Counted from the stretch's first letter, positions 18,195 to 25,917 are shown. The stretch is 64,000 nt of DNA from Motiliproteus sediminis (GCF_017912535.1 NZ_JAERQK010000001.1:558001-622000), one strand, 5' to 3'. Made by a program: numbers and translations. Notes: generated from the sequence alone by a model not told the origin.

Positions 18195-19094
18195 TTAGTT
18201 CAACGTATTGTCGCTGCGAAGCCGACTCGCCAGCAGGTCAATAAAGGTGCGTACTTTTGCCGGCGCCGTCCGATCTTCCCGGTGCACAATGTGGACCGGC
18301 AACGGGGGCGGCTCATACTCCGCTAACAGGGTTTTAAGCTGTCCCGTTTGCAGTTCGGCAGCCACCTGATAAGACAATACCCGAGCAATACCGACGCCCT
18401 GCGTCGCCGCCGCAATCGCTGCATCATTGGTAGTGACGGACAACTTGGCATCGACCTTGAGATCGAAGTCGCCAACTGTTGCGCTGAAGCGCCAGTTCCT
18501 GGTGAAGCTGATCGATTTGGAAACGATCAGCGCGTGCTGCGTTAGGTCTGCCGGCGTATGGGGTAAGCCGGCTTGCGCCAGGTAGTCGGGCGACGCAACC
18601 AGGACAATGCGTACCGATCCGACCCGTAACGCACGCATGCCGGAATCGGGCAGCTCGCCGATGCGTACGCCCACATCCAGCCCTTCGTCGAGCAGGTTCA
18701 CAACCCGGTCAAGGAATACCGTATCCACGCTGACATCCGGGTATTGCTGCAGGTAGTCGGTGATGGCGGGCAGCACGAACATGCGGCCGAACAGCATCGG
18801 CGCCGTTATAGCCAGCCGCCCCTGCGGTTTCGCGTGAATCCCGGCGGCAGCTTCGTCTGCTGCGGTCACCTCAGCGAGAATGCGTTTGGCGTCTTGCAGA
18901 TAACGATAACCCGCTTCGGTGACCTTAACTTGCCGTGTTGTGCGCTTCAGCAGTTTGACGCCGATGTCGCCTTCAAGGGCTGCCACAGCGCGGGTCACAG
19001 CGGGTGGCGACATCTCCAGTCGCCTTGCCGCTGCCGCAAAGCCGGCGTCCTCTGCAACGCAGACAAAGACCTGCATCTGGTGAAACCGATCCAT
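18195..19094 (-). CDS. LysR-family regulator
   Basis: The 299-residue protein has the DNA-binding N-terminus (MDRFHQMQVFVCVAEDAGF, AAAARRLEMSPPAVTRAVAALE) and an effector domain with the PDVSVDTVFLDRVVNLLDEGLDVGVRIGEL region typical of this subgroup. The ATG at 19094 is the family start; the frame runs further upstream without similarity. It is divergent from the YghU-like glutathione transferase gene, its probable target. Confidence 0.9.
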   Translation of the reverse strand: MDRFHQMQVFVCVAEDAGFAAAARRLEMSPPAVTRAVAALEGDIGVKLLKRTTRQVKVTEAGYRYLQDAKRILAEVTAADEAAAGIHAKPQGRLAITAPMLFGRMFVLPAITDYLQQYPDVSVDTVFLDRVVNLLDEGLDVGVRIGELPDSGMRALRVGSVRIVLVASPDYLAQAGLPHTPADLTQHALIVSKSISFTRNWRFSATVGDFDLKVDAKLSVTTNDAAIAAATQGVGIARVLSYQVAAELQTGQLKTLLAEYEPPPLPVHIVHREDRTAPAKVRTFIDLLASRLRSDNTLN

Positions 19095-19163
19095 CTGACT
19101 ATTCCACTCATCGAAATTATAAGTTGCAGATAATGATCGTTCACATTCTTGCAAACAACAACC

Positions 19164-19177
19164 ATAGTCACGACTAT
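19164..19177. promoter_or_regulatory. Inverted repeat ATAGT-N4-ACTAT between LysR and yghU
   Basis: Perfect 5-bp arms lie in the 167-bp divergent region. This is a candidate LysR binding site, but the arms are short. Confidence 0.35.
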
Positions 19178-19261
19178 CATCAGCATGGTGACCGATTCTC
19201 AGCACAACCGGGCCCGTGGCGCACTGATTTAACCAGCAACCGACCGTTAAGGAGAGATAGC

Positions 19262-20128
19262 ATGAATGATTCTTCAGCCTACCAGCCACCCCGTGTCTGG
19301 ACGTGGGACAAGGAAAACGGCGGCAACTGGGCTTCAACCAACCGCCCGACTGCGGGTGCGACTCACCCTGCCGAGTTACCGCGAGGCAATCACCCCCTGC
19401 AGCTGTATTCCATGGCGACACCCAATGGTCAGAAAGTCACCATCATGCTTGAAGAGCTGCTGGCCTTGGGCGAGACCGAAGCTGAGTATGACGCTCATCT
19501 TATTCGTATCGGTGACGGGGATCAGTTTTCCACCGGGTTTGTTGCGGCCAACCCCAACTCCAAGATCCCGGCGCTCATCGATTACAGCGGTGATACGCCG
19601 ATCCGAGTTTTCGAATCTGGCGCAATCCTGCTTTATCTAGCCGATCAATTCGGCCAGCTACTGCCTCAATCCCGGAGCGAACGCACCGAGGTACTGAACT
19701 GGCTGTTCTGGCTGCAGGGTGCAGCCCCCTACCTCGGCGGCGGGTTTGGTCACTTCTACAACTACGCTCCCGAACCGCTGGAATATCCTATCAACCGCTT
19801 TGCCATGGAGGTGAAGCGCCAACTTGATCTGCTGGATCAGCAGCTCGCCCAGCATCGATTCATTGCCGGTGAGGCCTACTCCATCGCGGATATCGCTATC
19901 TGGCCCTGGTTCGGTGGTCTGGTGCGCGGAGCCCTCTATAACGCGGCGGAATTCCTCGATGTTGACGCCTACAAGCATGTCCAGCGCTGGGCCGAGGAGA
20001 TCGCTCTAAGGCCGGCTGTTCAGCGTGGGCGCATCGTCAACCGCACCTGGGGGGCGCCAGCAGAGCAGCTGCACGAGCGGCACCAGGCCGATGACTTCAA
20101 AGGCCTGAGCGTGCCACAGCCTCGCTAG
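19262..20128 (+). CDS. yghU: Glutathione-dependent disulfide-bond oxidoreductase, YghU-like
   Basis: The 288-residue protein matches the YghU type. It has the extended N-terminus (PPRVWTWDKENGGNWASTNRPTAGATH, read in parts), a thioredoxin-like domain with LYSMATPNGQKVTIMLEEL, and the glutathione-binding NPNSKIPALIDYSG and FESGAILLYLADQFG. A helical C-terminal domain follows. YghU uses glutathione to reduce disulfides and organic peroxides. An AAGGAGAG site precedes the ATG at 19262. A second transferase gene follows 47 bp later, suggesting one transcript. Confidence 0.88.
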   Translation: MNDSSAYQPPRVWTWDKENGGNWASTNRPTAGATHPAELPRGNHPLQLYSMATPNGQKVTIMLEELLALGETEAEYDAHLIRIGDGDQFSTGFVAANPNSKIPALIDYSGDTPIRVFESGAILLYLADQFGQLLPQSRSERTEVLNWLFWLQGAAPYLGGGFGHFYNYAPEPLEYPINRFAMEVKRQLDLLDQQLAQHRFIAGEAYSIADIAIWPWFGGLVRGALYNAAEFLDVDAYKHVQRWAEEIALRPAVQRGRIVNRTWGAPAEQLHERHQADDFKGLSVPQPR

Positions 20129-20175
20129 CCGCTACGGCTAGCCCAACATCGACAATCGCCTATTGGAGCCACAAT

Positions 20176-20871
20176 ATGCTGAAGTTCTATTTTCACCCGA
20201 CCCCCAACCCCATGAAGGTCGCCCTGTTCCTGGCCGAAGCCGGCCTGGAGTACCAGTTGATTCCAATCGACACCCTCAAAGGCGAACAGCACCAGCTTAG
20301 CTTCCGACAGGTGAATCCAAACGGAAAACTGCCGGCGATCGATGACGATGGTACGGTGGTGTTTGATTCCAACGCGATCCTGCTCTATCTCGCTGACAAA
20401 ACAGGCCAGTTTAACGGAGCGCCGGACAACCGCGGCGAGCTGCTCTCCTGGCTGATGTTTATCGCCTCTGGACTCGGCCCCTTCTCCGGGCAATCGGTGC
20501 ATTTCCAACGGATGGCGCCCGAAAGCGTGCCCTACGCCATTAACCGCTACCGGCGCGAGGCCGCCCGCCATTACGAGGTGCTTAACGAACGATTGCGGGA
20601 GCGGGACTTTATTGTGGGCGACAGCTACACCATCGTTGATATGGCCGCCTGGGGTTGGATAGACCGCGCGTCACTGGTGCTGGGTGAAGATGAACTGGAT
20701 AACTATCCGGAGTTATCGCGTTGGTTCAACGCGATCAACGAGCGGCCGGCGGTCAAGGTCGCGCGTCAGACCGGTAAAGAGATTGCGTTTAAGTCCGAAC
20801 GGGACGAACTGGCTCAGCGTGCGCTGTTTCCCCAGAACTATCCGGAACCGATAGCGACGCATGCCCAATAG
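20176..20871 (+). CDS. Glutathione S-transferase
   Basis: The 231-residue protein has a thioredoxin-like N-terminal domain (FYFHPTPNPMKVALFLAEAGLEY, read in parts; NPNGKLPAI; DSNAILLYLADKTG) and an all-helical C-terminal domain with SYTIVDMAAWGWIDRA. It resembles YfcG/YghU-type bacterial transferases. The actual substrate is unknown; co-direction with the YghU gene suggests joint action against oxidative or electrophile stress. Confidence 0.9.
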   Translation: MLKFYFHPTPNPMKVALFLAEAGLEYQLIPIDTLKGEQHQLSFRQVNPNGKLPAIDDDGTVVFDSNAILLYLADKTGQFNGAPDNRGELLSWLMFIASGLGPFSGQSVHFQRMAPESVPYAINRYRREAARHYEVLNERLRERDFIVGDSYTIVDMAAWGWIDRASLVLGEDELDNYPELSRWFNAINERPAVKVARQTGKEIAFKSERDELAQRALFPQNYPEPIATHAQ

Positions 20872-20908
20872 CGGCCTGCTACCGGCCATGGTTGCCTGTT
20901 GAGATCCC

Positions 20909-20947
20909 GAGCAGCGTGCATTCACCAGACGCCAATTCACGCTGCTC
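20909..20947. repeat. Hairpin with 10-bp perfect stem (convergent intergenic)
   Basis: GAGCAGCGTG pairs with CACGCTGCTC across a 19-base loop. It lies after the glutathione transferase stop. No T-run follows, so it would be an atypical terminator or an mRNA end-stabilising structure. Confidence 0.55.
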
Positions 20948-20970
20948 TTGATAAGTGGCATACGTGGCCA

Positions 20971-21012
20971 AGTCGCTGAACGACGGATGCAGGCACCACT
21001 CGTTCAGCGACT
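20971..21012. repeat. Hairpin with 12-bp perfect stem overlapping the end of the Lrp gene
   Basis: AGTCGCTGAACG pairs with CGTTCAGCGACT across an 18-base loop. The right arm covers the Lrp/AsnC stop codon. With the preceding hairpin it fills the 132-bp convergent gap, perhaps as a bidirectional transcription end. Confidence 0.55.
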
Positions 21013-21450
21013 GTCCTTAGGCGAATCCATCACCACCAGCGTCACAATCGAACTGACTTGCGGGATCTCCCCCAGCACGTCGGTATGAAAACGTTTGTAC
21101 GCCGCCAGGTCTTCCGTCTCGACACGCAGTAAAAACTCGCAGGAGCCGGTTACGTTATGACACTCGCTCACCTCATTGGCCCGATCGATTCGCTGTTCAA
21201 ACTGCTGCTGGGACCCTTTGCTGTGGTCGGACAGCCCGACCATCACATAAGCGACAAACGCAATGCCCTGCTTGCCCGGATCCAGAATCGCGCGATAGCC
21301 CTTGATGACCCCGCTTCGTTCCAACTCCTGAACTCGCCTCAGTGTCGCCGAGGGTGACAAACCGATCTTGTGAGCCAGCTCCACATTAGAGAGCCGACCG
21401 TCGCTTTTGAGCTCGCGCAGTATTGTTTCGCTATACCTATCTATCTTCAC
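21004..21450 (-). CDS. Lrp/AsnC-family regulator
   Basis: The 148-residue protein has an N-terminal helix-turn-helix (ILRELKSDGRLSNVELAHKIGLSPSATLRRVQELE, read in parts) and a C-terminal RAM ligand domain (ECHNVTGSCEFLLRVETED). The start is a GTG at 21450, where the family N-terminus sits. It is divergent from a LysE-type exporter, a common pairing in which the Lrp protein senses an amino acid and switches on export. Confidence 0.9.
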   Translation of the reverse strand: MKIDRYSETILRELKSDGRLSNVELAHKIGLSPSATLRRVQELERSGVIKGYRAILDPGKQGIAFVAYVMVGLSDHSKGSQQQFEQRIDRANEVSECHNVTGSCEFLLRVETEDLAAYKRFHTDVLGEIPQVSSIVTLVVMDSPKDSR

Positions 21451-21553
21451 AACTTTGTTGTCCAGAAAGCGCCTACCGACAGCATAAAGGTGAAATATTC
21501 GAACAGCAAAGCAATAAAATTACCGGGTACTGGCTATCGAACGAGGAACGATT

Positions 21554-22147
21554 ATGGAGTACCAGCAACTGGCGGCCCTGGCCAGCTTCGCTTTTGCGTC
21601 AACCGCTTCACCCGGGCCAAATAACATCATGCTGATGACATCGGGTGCCAACGTGGGTTTCTTGCGCACCATTCCCCATATGCTCGGTATTGTGCTGGGC
21701 TTTAGCCTGATGGTCACGCTGATTGGCCTCGGTATCGCGGAGCTGTTCGCAAGCTATCCGTTGCTACTGCAGGGCCTGCAGGTCGGCTGCGTGATCTACT
21801 TGATTTACCTGGCGATCAACATCGCCCTGAGCCGGCCCTCTGACGGTCCAGCATTAAGCTTCAAACCGATGAGTTTCTGGGCCGCTGCCAGCTTCCAGTG
21901 GATCAACCCCAAGGCCTGGTCCATGGCGCTCGCGGCCGTGAATATCCACAACAGTGCCGCGTCATGGCAAGGCGTGGTGATGATCGCCCTGGTCTTCGCG
22001 GCGGTCAATGTTCCATCGGTAACTTTATGGACGCTGGCAGGCCAGCAATCTAAAGCACTACTCTCGGATCACAGTCGTAAGGTTGGTTTCAACCTGATCA
22101 TGGCCGCGTTGCTGCTGGCGTCTATATTGCCAACGATCCTTCCCTAA
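21554..22147 (+). CDS. LysE-family amino-acid exporter
   Basis: The 197-residue inner-membrane protein has five to six hydrophobic helices and the family motif ASPGPNNIMLMTSGANVGF near the N-terminus. QWINPKAWSMALAAV follows mid-protein. It probably exports an amino acid or related metabolite, under control of the divergent Lrp/AsnC gene. The substrate cannot be told from sequence. Confidence 0.9.
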   Translation: MEYQQLAALASFAFASTASPGPNNIMLMTSGANVGFLRTIPHMLGIVLGFSLMVTLIGLGIAELFASYPLLLQGLQVGCVIYLIYLAINIALSRPSDGPALSFKPMSFWAAASFQWINPKAWSMALAAVNIHNSAASWQGVVMIALVFAAVNVPSVTLWTLAGQQSKALLSDHSRKVGFNLIMAALLLASILPTILP

Positions 22148-22197
22148 AAAGGCTTACAAGTGCTCCCAGCGTCGCTGGTGTAAACGGGGAAAATTAA

Positions 22198-22779
22198 CTA
22201 TGCCTCTACAAAGCTTCCGCTCAGTGACGATTTGCTGCCTGAGACAAGAGGGCCTTCGGCAGCCGAATGGTAAGCAGCAAGTGGCTGAGCCGTTGCTTCA
22301 GGTAATGTTACATAAAACAACGCCCCACCTTTAAAGGCGTTTTGATGCTCAGGATTATCAACCATCGCTAAAGCAGCATCATATTCCTGAGAAAACCACT
22401 CAGGAACCTGCTGGTTGTTCATGACGACCTGATGTTTGTTAATCGAAACTCTGGCACCTCCAGTCTGGCTCCCCTTCTGCTCCACAGCCTGTTTAAACGC
22501 ATCCTGAAAGGCCTTAGCTGCGGCAATCAAACTTTCCTCTGATATCTCTATGCCCTTACTTGACCACTCACTGATGCTACTCTTTCCCAACGCCATAGCG
22601 CCGAGCCCCATCATCCCTTCCCTGGTAGAGGTCGCTATGATCTTGCCAACGGCGCTGATATTGTGAAGGCTGTCAGTCACTGCTCCTATTGCCCGTGTGC
22701 CCGATATGCCTAGTTTGTCAGAATGACTTAACACTGGATTCTGGCGAGCGATTGAGGATTGTAATGTCGGGATCTTCAT
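22198..22779 (-). CDS. Uncharacterised 193-residue protein of the MNIO-linked cluster
   Basis: I recognise no family. A strong GGAGA site lies before the ATG. There is no signal peptide and no cysteine. A glycine/methionine-rich hydrophobic stretch (TREGMMGLGAMALGKSS, near residues 52-68) is followed by an amphipathic helix (EESLIAAAKAFQDAFKQAVEQK). A second half contains VPEWFSQEYDAALAMVDNPEHQNAF. It is last of four small genes behind the MNIO/DUF2063 pair and starts 20 bp after the 52-codon gene. The DNA looks somewhat more AT-rich than its surroundings. Confidence 0.75.
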   Translation of the reverse strand: MKIPTLQSSIARQNPVLSHSDKLGISGTRAIGAVTDSLHNISAVGKIIATSTREGMMGLGAMALGKSSISEWSSKGIEISEESLIAAAKAFQDAFKQAVEQKGSQTGGARVSINKHQVVMNNQQVPEWFSQEYDAALAMVDNPEHQNAFKGGALFYVTLPEATAQPLAAYHSAAEGPLVSGSKSSLSGSFVEA

Positions 22780-22799
22780 CTTATCTCTCCATTTTCACT

Positions 22800-22958
22800 C
22801 TACTCCTCGATGGACAGTGCTTTAATTTTTTCCAATAAATTGACGGTTTTCTGCATCAATAGAGTTTGCTCCTGTGATGCGCCATGGGCTTTTCCAAAAC
22901 TTAGGCTTTGCCGGCTGGCATCAAGAAAATCGATTTTGTTATTTGGGTCATGATTCAT
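22800..22958 (-). CDS. 52-residue protein, overlapping start with upstream gene
   Basis: The frame starts at ATG 22958 and ends with TAG at 22800; its ATGA overlaps the stop of the 112-codon frame (22955-22958), a sign of translational coupling. The product begins MNHDPNNKIDFLDASRQ and has a C-terminal amphipathic helix (EQTLLMQKTVNLLEKIKAL). It is acidic/polar, with no cysteine and no signal peptide. No family recognised. Small size and coupling suggest a subunit or partner of the neighbouring proteins, or a substrate of the MNIO enzyme; neither is shown. Confidence 0.7.
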   Translation of the reverse strand: MNHDPNNKIDFLDASRQSLSFGKAHGASQEQTLLMQKTVNLLEKIKALSIEE

Positions 22959-23293
22959 TCCAATAGGGCTACTAACGCTATACCGACGCCTGGAGGCATA
23001 AGGCCGGCGTTCATGAGATCCGCTGCCATCTGACCGCGTCCATGTGTTGAGATATTGGTTACATCGTACTTTGCGGCTATCGCTTGCCAGTTCTTCTCAG
23101 CATATTTACCCGCGTAGCTTAAAGCGATTGAGTCGGTATTTGTCTTGTCACTACTGGCGTTAGAAGGAGTAGGGTTTCCAGCGACATTGAGGCTGTGTTT
23201 TGGTAGAGCTGGGCACCGGATAGGGCTGGGCTTAATTGCATTTTTACTTCCTTTAAGAGGACTGTATTGGTAACGAAAGACAAACAGGCTCAA
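22955..23293 (-). CDS. Uncharacterised protein; start or frame uncertain
   Basis: The 112-codon frame can start at a TTG (23293) overlapping the previous stop. Its first 40 residues look unnatural. The C-terminal part looks real (NWQAIAAKYDVTNIS, GQMAADLMNAGLMPPGVG). A strong AAAGGAAGT site is followed by an ATG at 23241 that opens a different frame (MQLSPALSGAQLYQNTA) and stops after 40 codons. Either the TTG is used through coupling, or a single-base frameshift near 23165-23205 breaks the gene. No family recognised. Confidence 0.55.
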   Translation of the reverse strand: MSLFVFRYQYSPLKGSKNAIKPSPIRCPALPKHSLNVAGNPTPSNASSDKTNTDSIALSYAGKYAEKNWQAIAAKYDVTNISTHGRGQMAADLMNAGLMPPGVGIALVALLE

Positions 23294-23937
23294 CCGATCC
23301 TCTGGGTCAGCTCATTTTCAAACTTGTTAAAGAAGTCCTGCCTAAGCAAGTTGGTTCGAGTCCAGCCATCCATGGAAACGGCAAAATCCAGTCCAGCCCG
23401 GACACTCTCCAACAGTTTCTGCCACCCGGCGGAAGACCACTGCTCTTCAGGAGGCAACGCTTGTTTGGTGGCTACACCATCGATACGGATCCCATAGGTC
23501 GCTGAATGCATGTGCAGCTGCATGGTCATCTTGTCCCCTTCAGACAGTTGAGCAGTGGCCTTCTCCCAAGCCTGGTGTACGGAAGCTGGGGCGTTGACCG
23601 GAGGAAAAGTGATCATCTTACCGATGCCCACCTCGACAATACCGTCGTTATTCAGATCGACCATGCCGGTCTTGTCCGGCTGCGCAAGCAGGTTGATAGC
23701 ACCTTCGTCACTCAGGGTGCTCGGGCGAATGGGATCAACCAACCCGGTCGCCTTCTGCACCAGGTTTATCTCGTCCGGTGACATATTGCTCAGTACCTGC
23801 CTGGCGGACTGCTCGCCGTTGAGTTGCTCAGCGGCTTTGTTGAGCAAGGTGCCGAACGCCTGCACCTGCTGGTCTGACAGGCCGCGTTGCTGCAAAAGGT
23901 CAATCGAACTGGCGGATAAAGAGATGGATGAGAGCAT
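23290..23937 (-). CDS. Uncharacterised protein with EF-hand-like loop
   Basis: The 215-residue protein starts at ATG 23937 (AGGA site upstream); the frame extends to 23988 without protein-like sequence. No signal peptide. An N-terminal helical part (SIDLLQQRGLSDQQVQAFG, MSPDEINLVQKATGL) is followed by a canonical calcium-type loop DLNNDGIVEVG with Asp, Asn, Asp, Gly at the expected spacing. FPPVNAPASVHQAWEKA and a C-terminal domain follow. I do not recognise a named family. It is the first of the four small genes downstream of DUF2063, and its stop overlaps the next frame. Confidence 0.75.
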   Translation of the reverse strand: MLSSISLSASSIDLLQQRGLSDQQVQAFGTLLNKAAEQLNGEQSARQVLSNMSPDEINLVQKATGLVDPIRPSTLSDEGAINLLAQPDKTGMVDLNNDGIVEVGIGKMITFPPVNAPASVHQAWEKATAQLSEGDKMTMQLHMHSATYGIRIDGVATKQALPPEEQWSSAGWQKLLESVRAGLDFAVSMDGWTRTNLLRQDFFNKFENELTQRIG

Positions 23938-24190
23938 AGGGGCGTCCTGGCAAGTGATACGCTGGTACCAATGCAGAAAGCAGACCAACCGGTCCGATTG
24001 TAGTGATCAGAGGTTGTCGCCGCAGGGCTAACGCGGTTTTAGCGGCAATCACGCTGTTCAGCAACAGGGGGTTGTCGCCAGGTATTCCCTTTCCAGCCGT
24101 TGGCGGCGGCAAGCTGGTGCCTGAGACGGCTATTCCTGGCCGGGTTTTCGTTGCCGGGTTTTTCCTTGCCAGGTCGTCAGTACCGCTCAA
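23900..24190 (-). CDS. Doubtful TTG-start frame bridging DUF2063 and the EF-hand gene
   Basis: A 96-codon frame begins at a TTG overlapping the DUF2063 stop and runs into the next gene. Its start has lysine/proline/asparagine-rich imperfect repeats, then a moderately hydrophobic stretch. No ATG, no clear ribosome-binding site, no cysteine. It may only be spacer DNA; it is listed because the 239-bp gap is otherwise unexplained. Confidence 0.2.
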   Translation of the reverse strand: MSGTDDLARKNPATKTRPGIAVSGTSLPPPTAGKGIPGDNPLLLNSVIAAKTALALRRQPLITTIGPVGLLSALVPAYHLPGRPYALIHLFIRQFD

Positions 24191-24941
24191 CGTTGCGAAT
24201 CAGGTTGTCAGCAACCGCTTGCGGTAGCCATTGCTCAAACTCAAAGCCGGTTTGGCTCGCCCTTTCCAGCGCGTCCGCTAACGAGACGCCCTCTTGCAGC
24301 GATTGCAGCCAATTCCGCTCGGCTGAACCTATCGCCCGAGCCTGGCTATGGTAGTGCCGTCGGTAGACCAATGCAGTTTGTCCCACACCCTGCGTCATTT
24401 TCTCTTGAGCCGCATCAATCCAGCGTCTAGCTGACCCACGCTGGTCGTGATGGGCCATCCAGATATCAACGATGGGATAGTCCGATGCCAGCAATCCCAC
24501 TCCATCGTTTAGTGTCAATCGGAGTCGGTCGGTCGGCACCGTGCCAAGTAGCTGCAAACTCGAAGCATCCACTGAAGCATCAGCCGCGCGGTTGGCCTGA
24601 TGGACCCTGAAGTCCAGACGGGCACCGTCAGCCACATAAGGGTAGTCCTCCAGTTCGATCAGGTGGTCCAGCAGGTCGCCGAAATCAGCGCCCCACGTGC
24701 CCCAGTCCCCGGCAGTTGGTGGCGACAGCACGAGCAGCCGGTTGGCGGCATACCGGAACAGGTCCTTGCCGATAAGCTGCTCGACGGTGGGAAAACTGAT
24801 CTCCAAGGCCCTTAGGGCAGTGGCTTGCAGATTACGCTGGTAAATCGCCAGCCCTTTGGGGTCGAAGCCGCTGATCCCCTCCCCCGCAAAAATGGCCGCG
24901 ATCAAACGCTGTTGCTCACTCTTCATCGGCTTGCTCTTCAT
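24177..24941 (-). CDS. DUF2063 partner protein (HvfC/BufC-like)
   Basis: The 254-residue protein has the DUF2063 N-terminal domain: LAIYQRNLQATALRALEISFPTVEQLIG, then PPTAGDWGTWGADFGDLLDHL. A second domain with LVYRRHYHSQARAI and SLADALERA follows. In bufferin and related RiPP loci this protein works with the DUF692/MNIO enzyme, probably presenting the precursor peptide. It starts 12 bp after the MNIO stop. ATG 24941 or 24926 are both possible. Unlike classical bufferin loci, no DUF2282 precursor gene accompanies the pair. Confidence 0.88.
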   Translation of the reverse strand: MKSKPMKSEQQRLIAAIFAGEGISGFDPKGLAIYQRNLQATALRALEISFPTVEQLIGKDLFRYAANRLLVLSPPTAGDWGTWGADFGDLLDHLIELEDYPYVADGARLDFRVHQANRAADASVDASSLQLLGTVPTDRLRLTLNDGVGLLASDYPIVDIWMAHHDQRGSARRWIDAAQEKMTQGVGQTALVYRRHYHSQARAIGSAERNWLQSLQEGVSLADALERASQTGFEFEQWLPQAVADNLIRNVERY

Positions 24942-24953
24942 CTGTGTGCTCGC

Positions 24954-25835
24954 TCAGGCCCTGTCGTTTAATACCTTGTGGGCTATCTGGCGGGCTTTGT
25001 CCGCTTCGGACAGCAGCACCTGCCAATCCGGCAGGTCGTTATCCCACTCAATCAGGGTCGGGACAGCTCCGAATCGCCGCAGGGCGTGAGCATAGAGCGA
25101 CCAGACAACGTCAGAGACCGGGCGGGCGTGGTCGTCAATTGCGATCTCCCCCTCGCTCACCTCTGAATACCCAGCCAGATGCAGCTCCCCGACATGATGA
25201 GGAGCAATCTGATCCAGCCACGCCCTGGCGTCGCCTTCAACGTCGGAGCTGCCGGCATTACGAGCGTTGACCACGATGTTGTTCAGATCGACCAGCAGCC
25301 CACAGCCGCTTTCATCGGCCACGGCGGTGAGGAAGGCGGTCTCACTCAGAGAGGAGTTTGCCGGTGTCAGGTAGGCAGATACATTTTCCAGCAGCAGTCG
25401 GCGATCGAGGGTGTGTTGGCAACGGGCAATATTTCGACTGATCCGCTCGAGGGTTTCCTCGTTATAGGCCAGCGGTAGCAGGTCGCCGGCATGGACCGGG
25501 AGGCCATTGAGTTGGCTCCAGGTAAAAGCAGCATGGTCCGAGACCAGTATGGGGGAAACCATCTCCACCAGCCCCTGCAGCGCCATCAGGTAAGCCTCGG
25601 GAATTGCACTGTCTGAGCCCAACCCCATCGCCGTCGAGTGCAGACTGATGGGGTATTGCTCAGCCACCTCCGACAGAATCGCACGCGCGGCGCCGCCCCT
25701 GCCGAAGAAGTTTTCCGAGTGCACCTCGATGAAGTCGATAGCGGCGCGGTCCGCCAGCACATCACCATAGTGAGCATGGCGTAAGCCCACGCCTATCATC
25801 ACTTCCTGCATCCTAGGGGTATCAGTCCGCATCAT
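24954..25835 (-). CDS. MNIO-family (DUF692) peptide-modifying enzyme, BufB/HvfB-like
   Basis: The 293-residue protein shows the DUF692 TIM-barrel motifs in order: GVGLRHAHYGDVL, DFIEVHSENFFG, ISLHSTAMGLGS, LVSDHAAFTW, LPLAYNEETLERI, LLLENVSAYL, LLVDLNNIVVNARN, VGELHLAGYSE, IDDHARPVSDVVW and TLIEWDNDLP. The His, Glu, Asp and Asn residues of these motifs bind the two or three irons of multinuclear non-heme iron-dependent oxidative enzymes. Known members convert Cys, Asp or Asn residues of ribosomal peptides. GAGG precedes the start. It leads the operon and is divergent from an AraC regulator. Confidence 0.93.
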   Translation of the reverse strand: MMRTDTPRMQEVMIGVGLRHAHYGDVLADRAAIDFIEVHSENFFGRGGAARAILSEVAEQYPISLHSTAMGLGSDSAIPEAYLMALQGLVEMVSPILVSDHAAFTWSQLNGLPVHAGDLLPLAYNEETLERISRNIARCQHTLDRRLLLENVSAYLTPANSSLSETAFLTAVADESGCGLLVDLNNIVVNARNAGSSDVEGDARAWLDQIAPHHVGELHLAGYSEVSEGEIAIDDHARPVSDVVWSLYAHALRRFGAVPTLIEWDNDLPDWQVLLSEADKARQIAHKVLNDRA

Positions 25836-25899
25836 TTTTCCTCACAACGATTCAACCGCACACCGGCAACCAGAGAATGGCTTCATGGTAAAATTGCCG

Positions 25900-25917
25900 G
25901 CACCGTAGCGGCGGTGC
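25900..25917. promoter_or_regulatory. Inverted repeat GCACCG-N6-CGGTGC upstream of the MNIO gene
   Basis: Perfect 6-bp arms lie in the divergent region between the MNIO and AraC genes. It may be an operator or part of a leader; the regulator is unproven. Confidence 0.35.

Noticed and set aside
22198-25835. Classical bufferin operon
   Set aside because: No DUF2282 peptide with the four-cysteine pattern in this set; the DUF2282 gene lies at 34747-35025.
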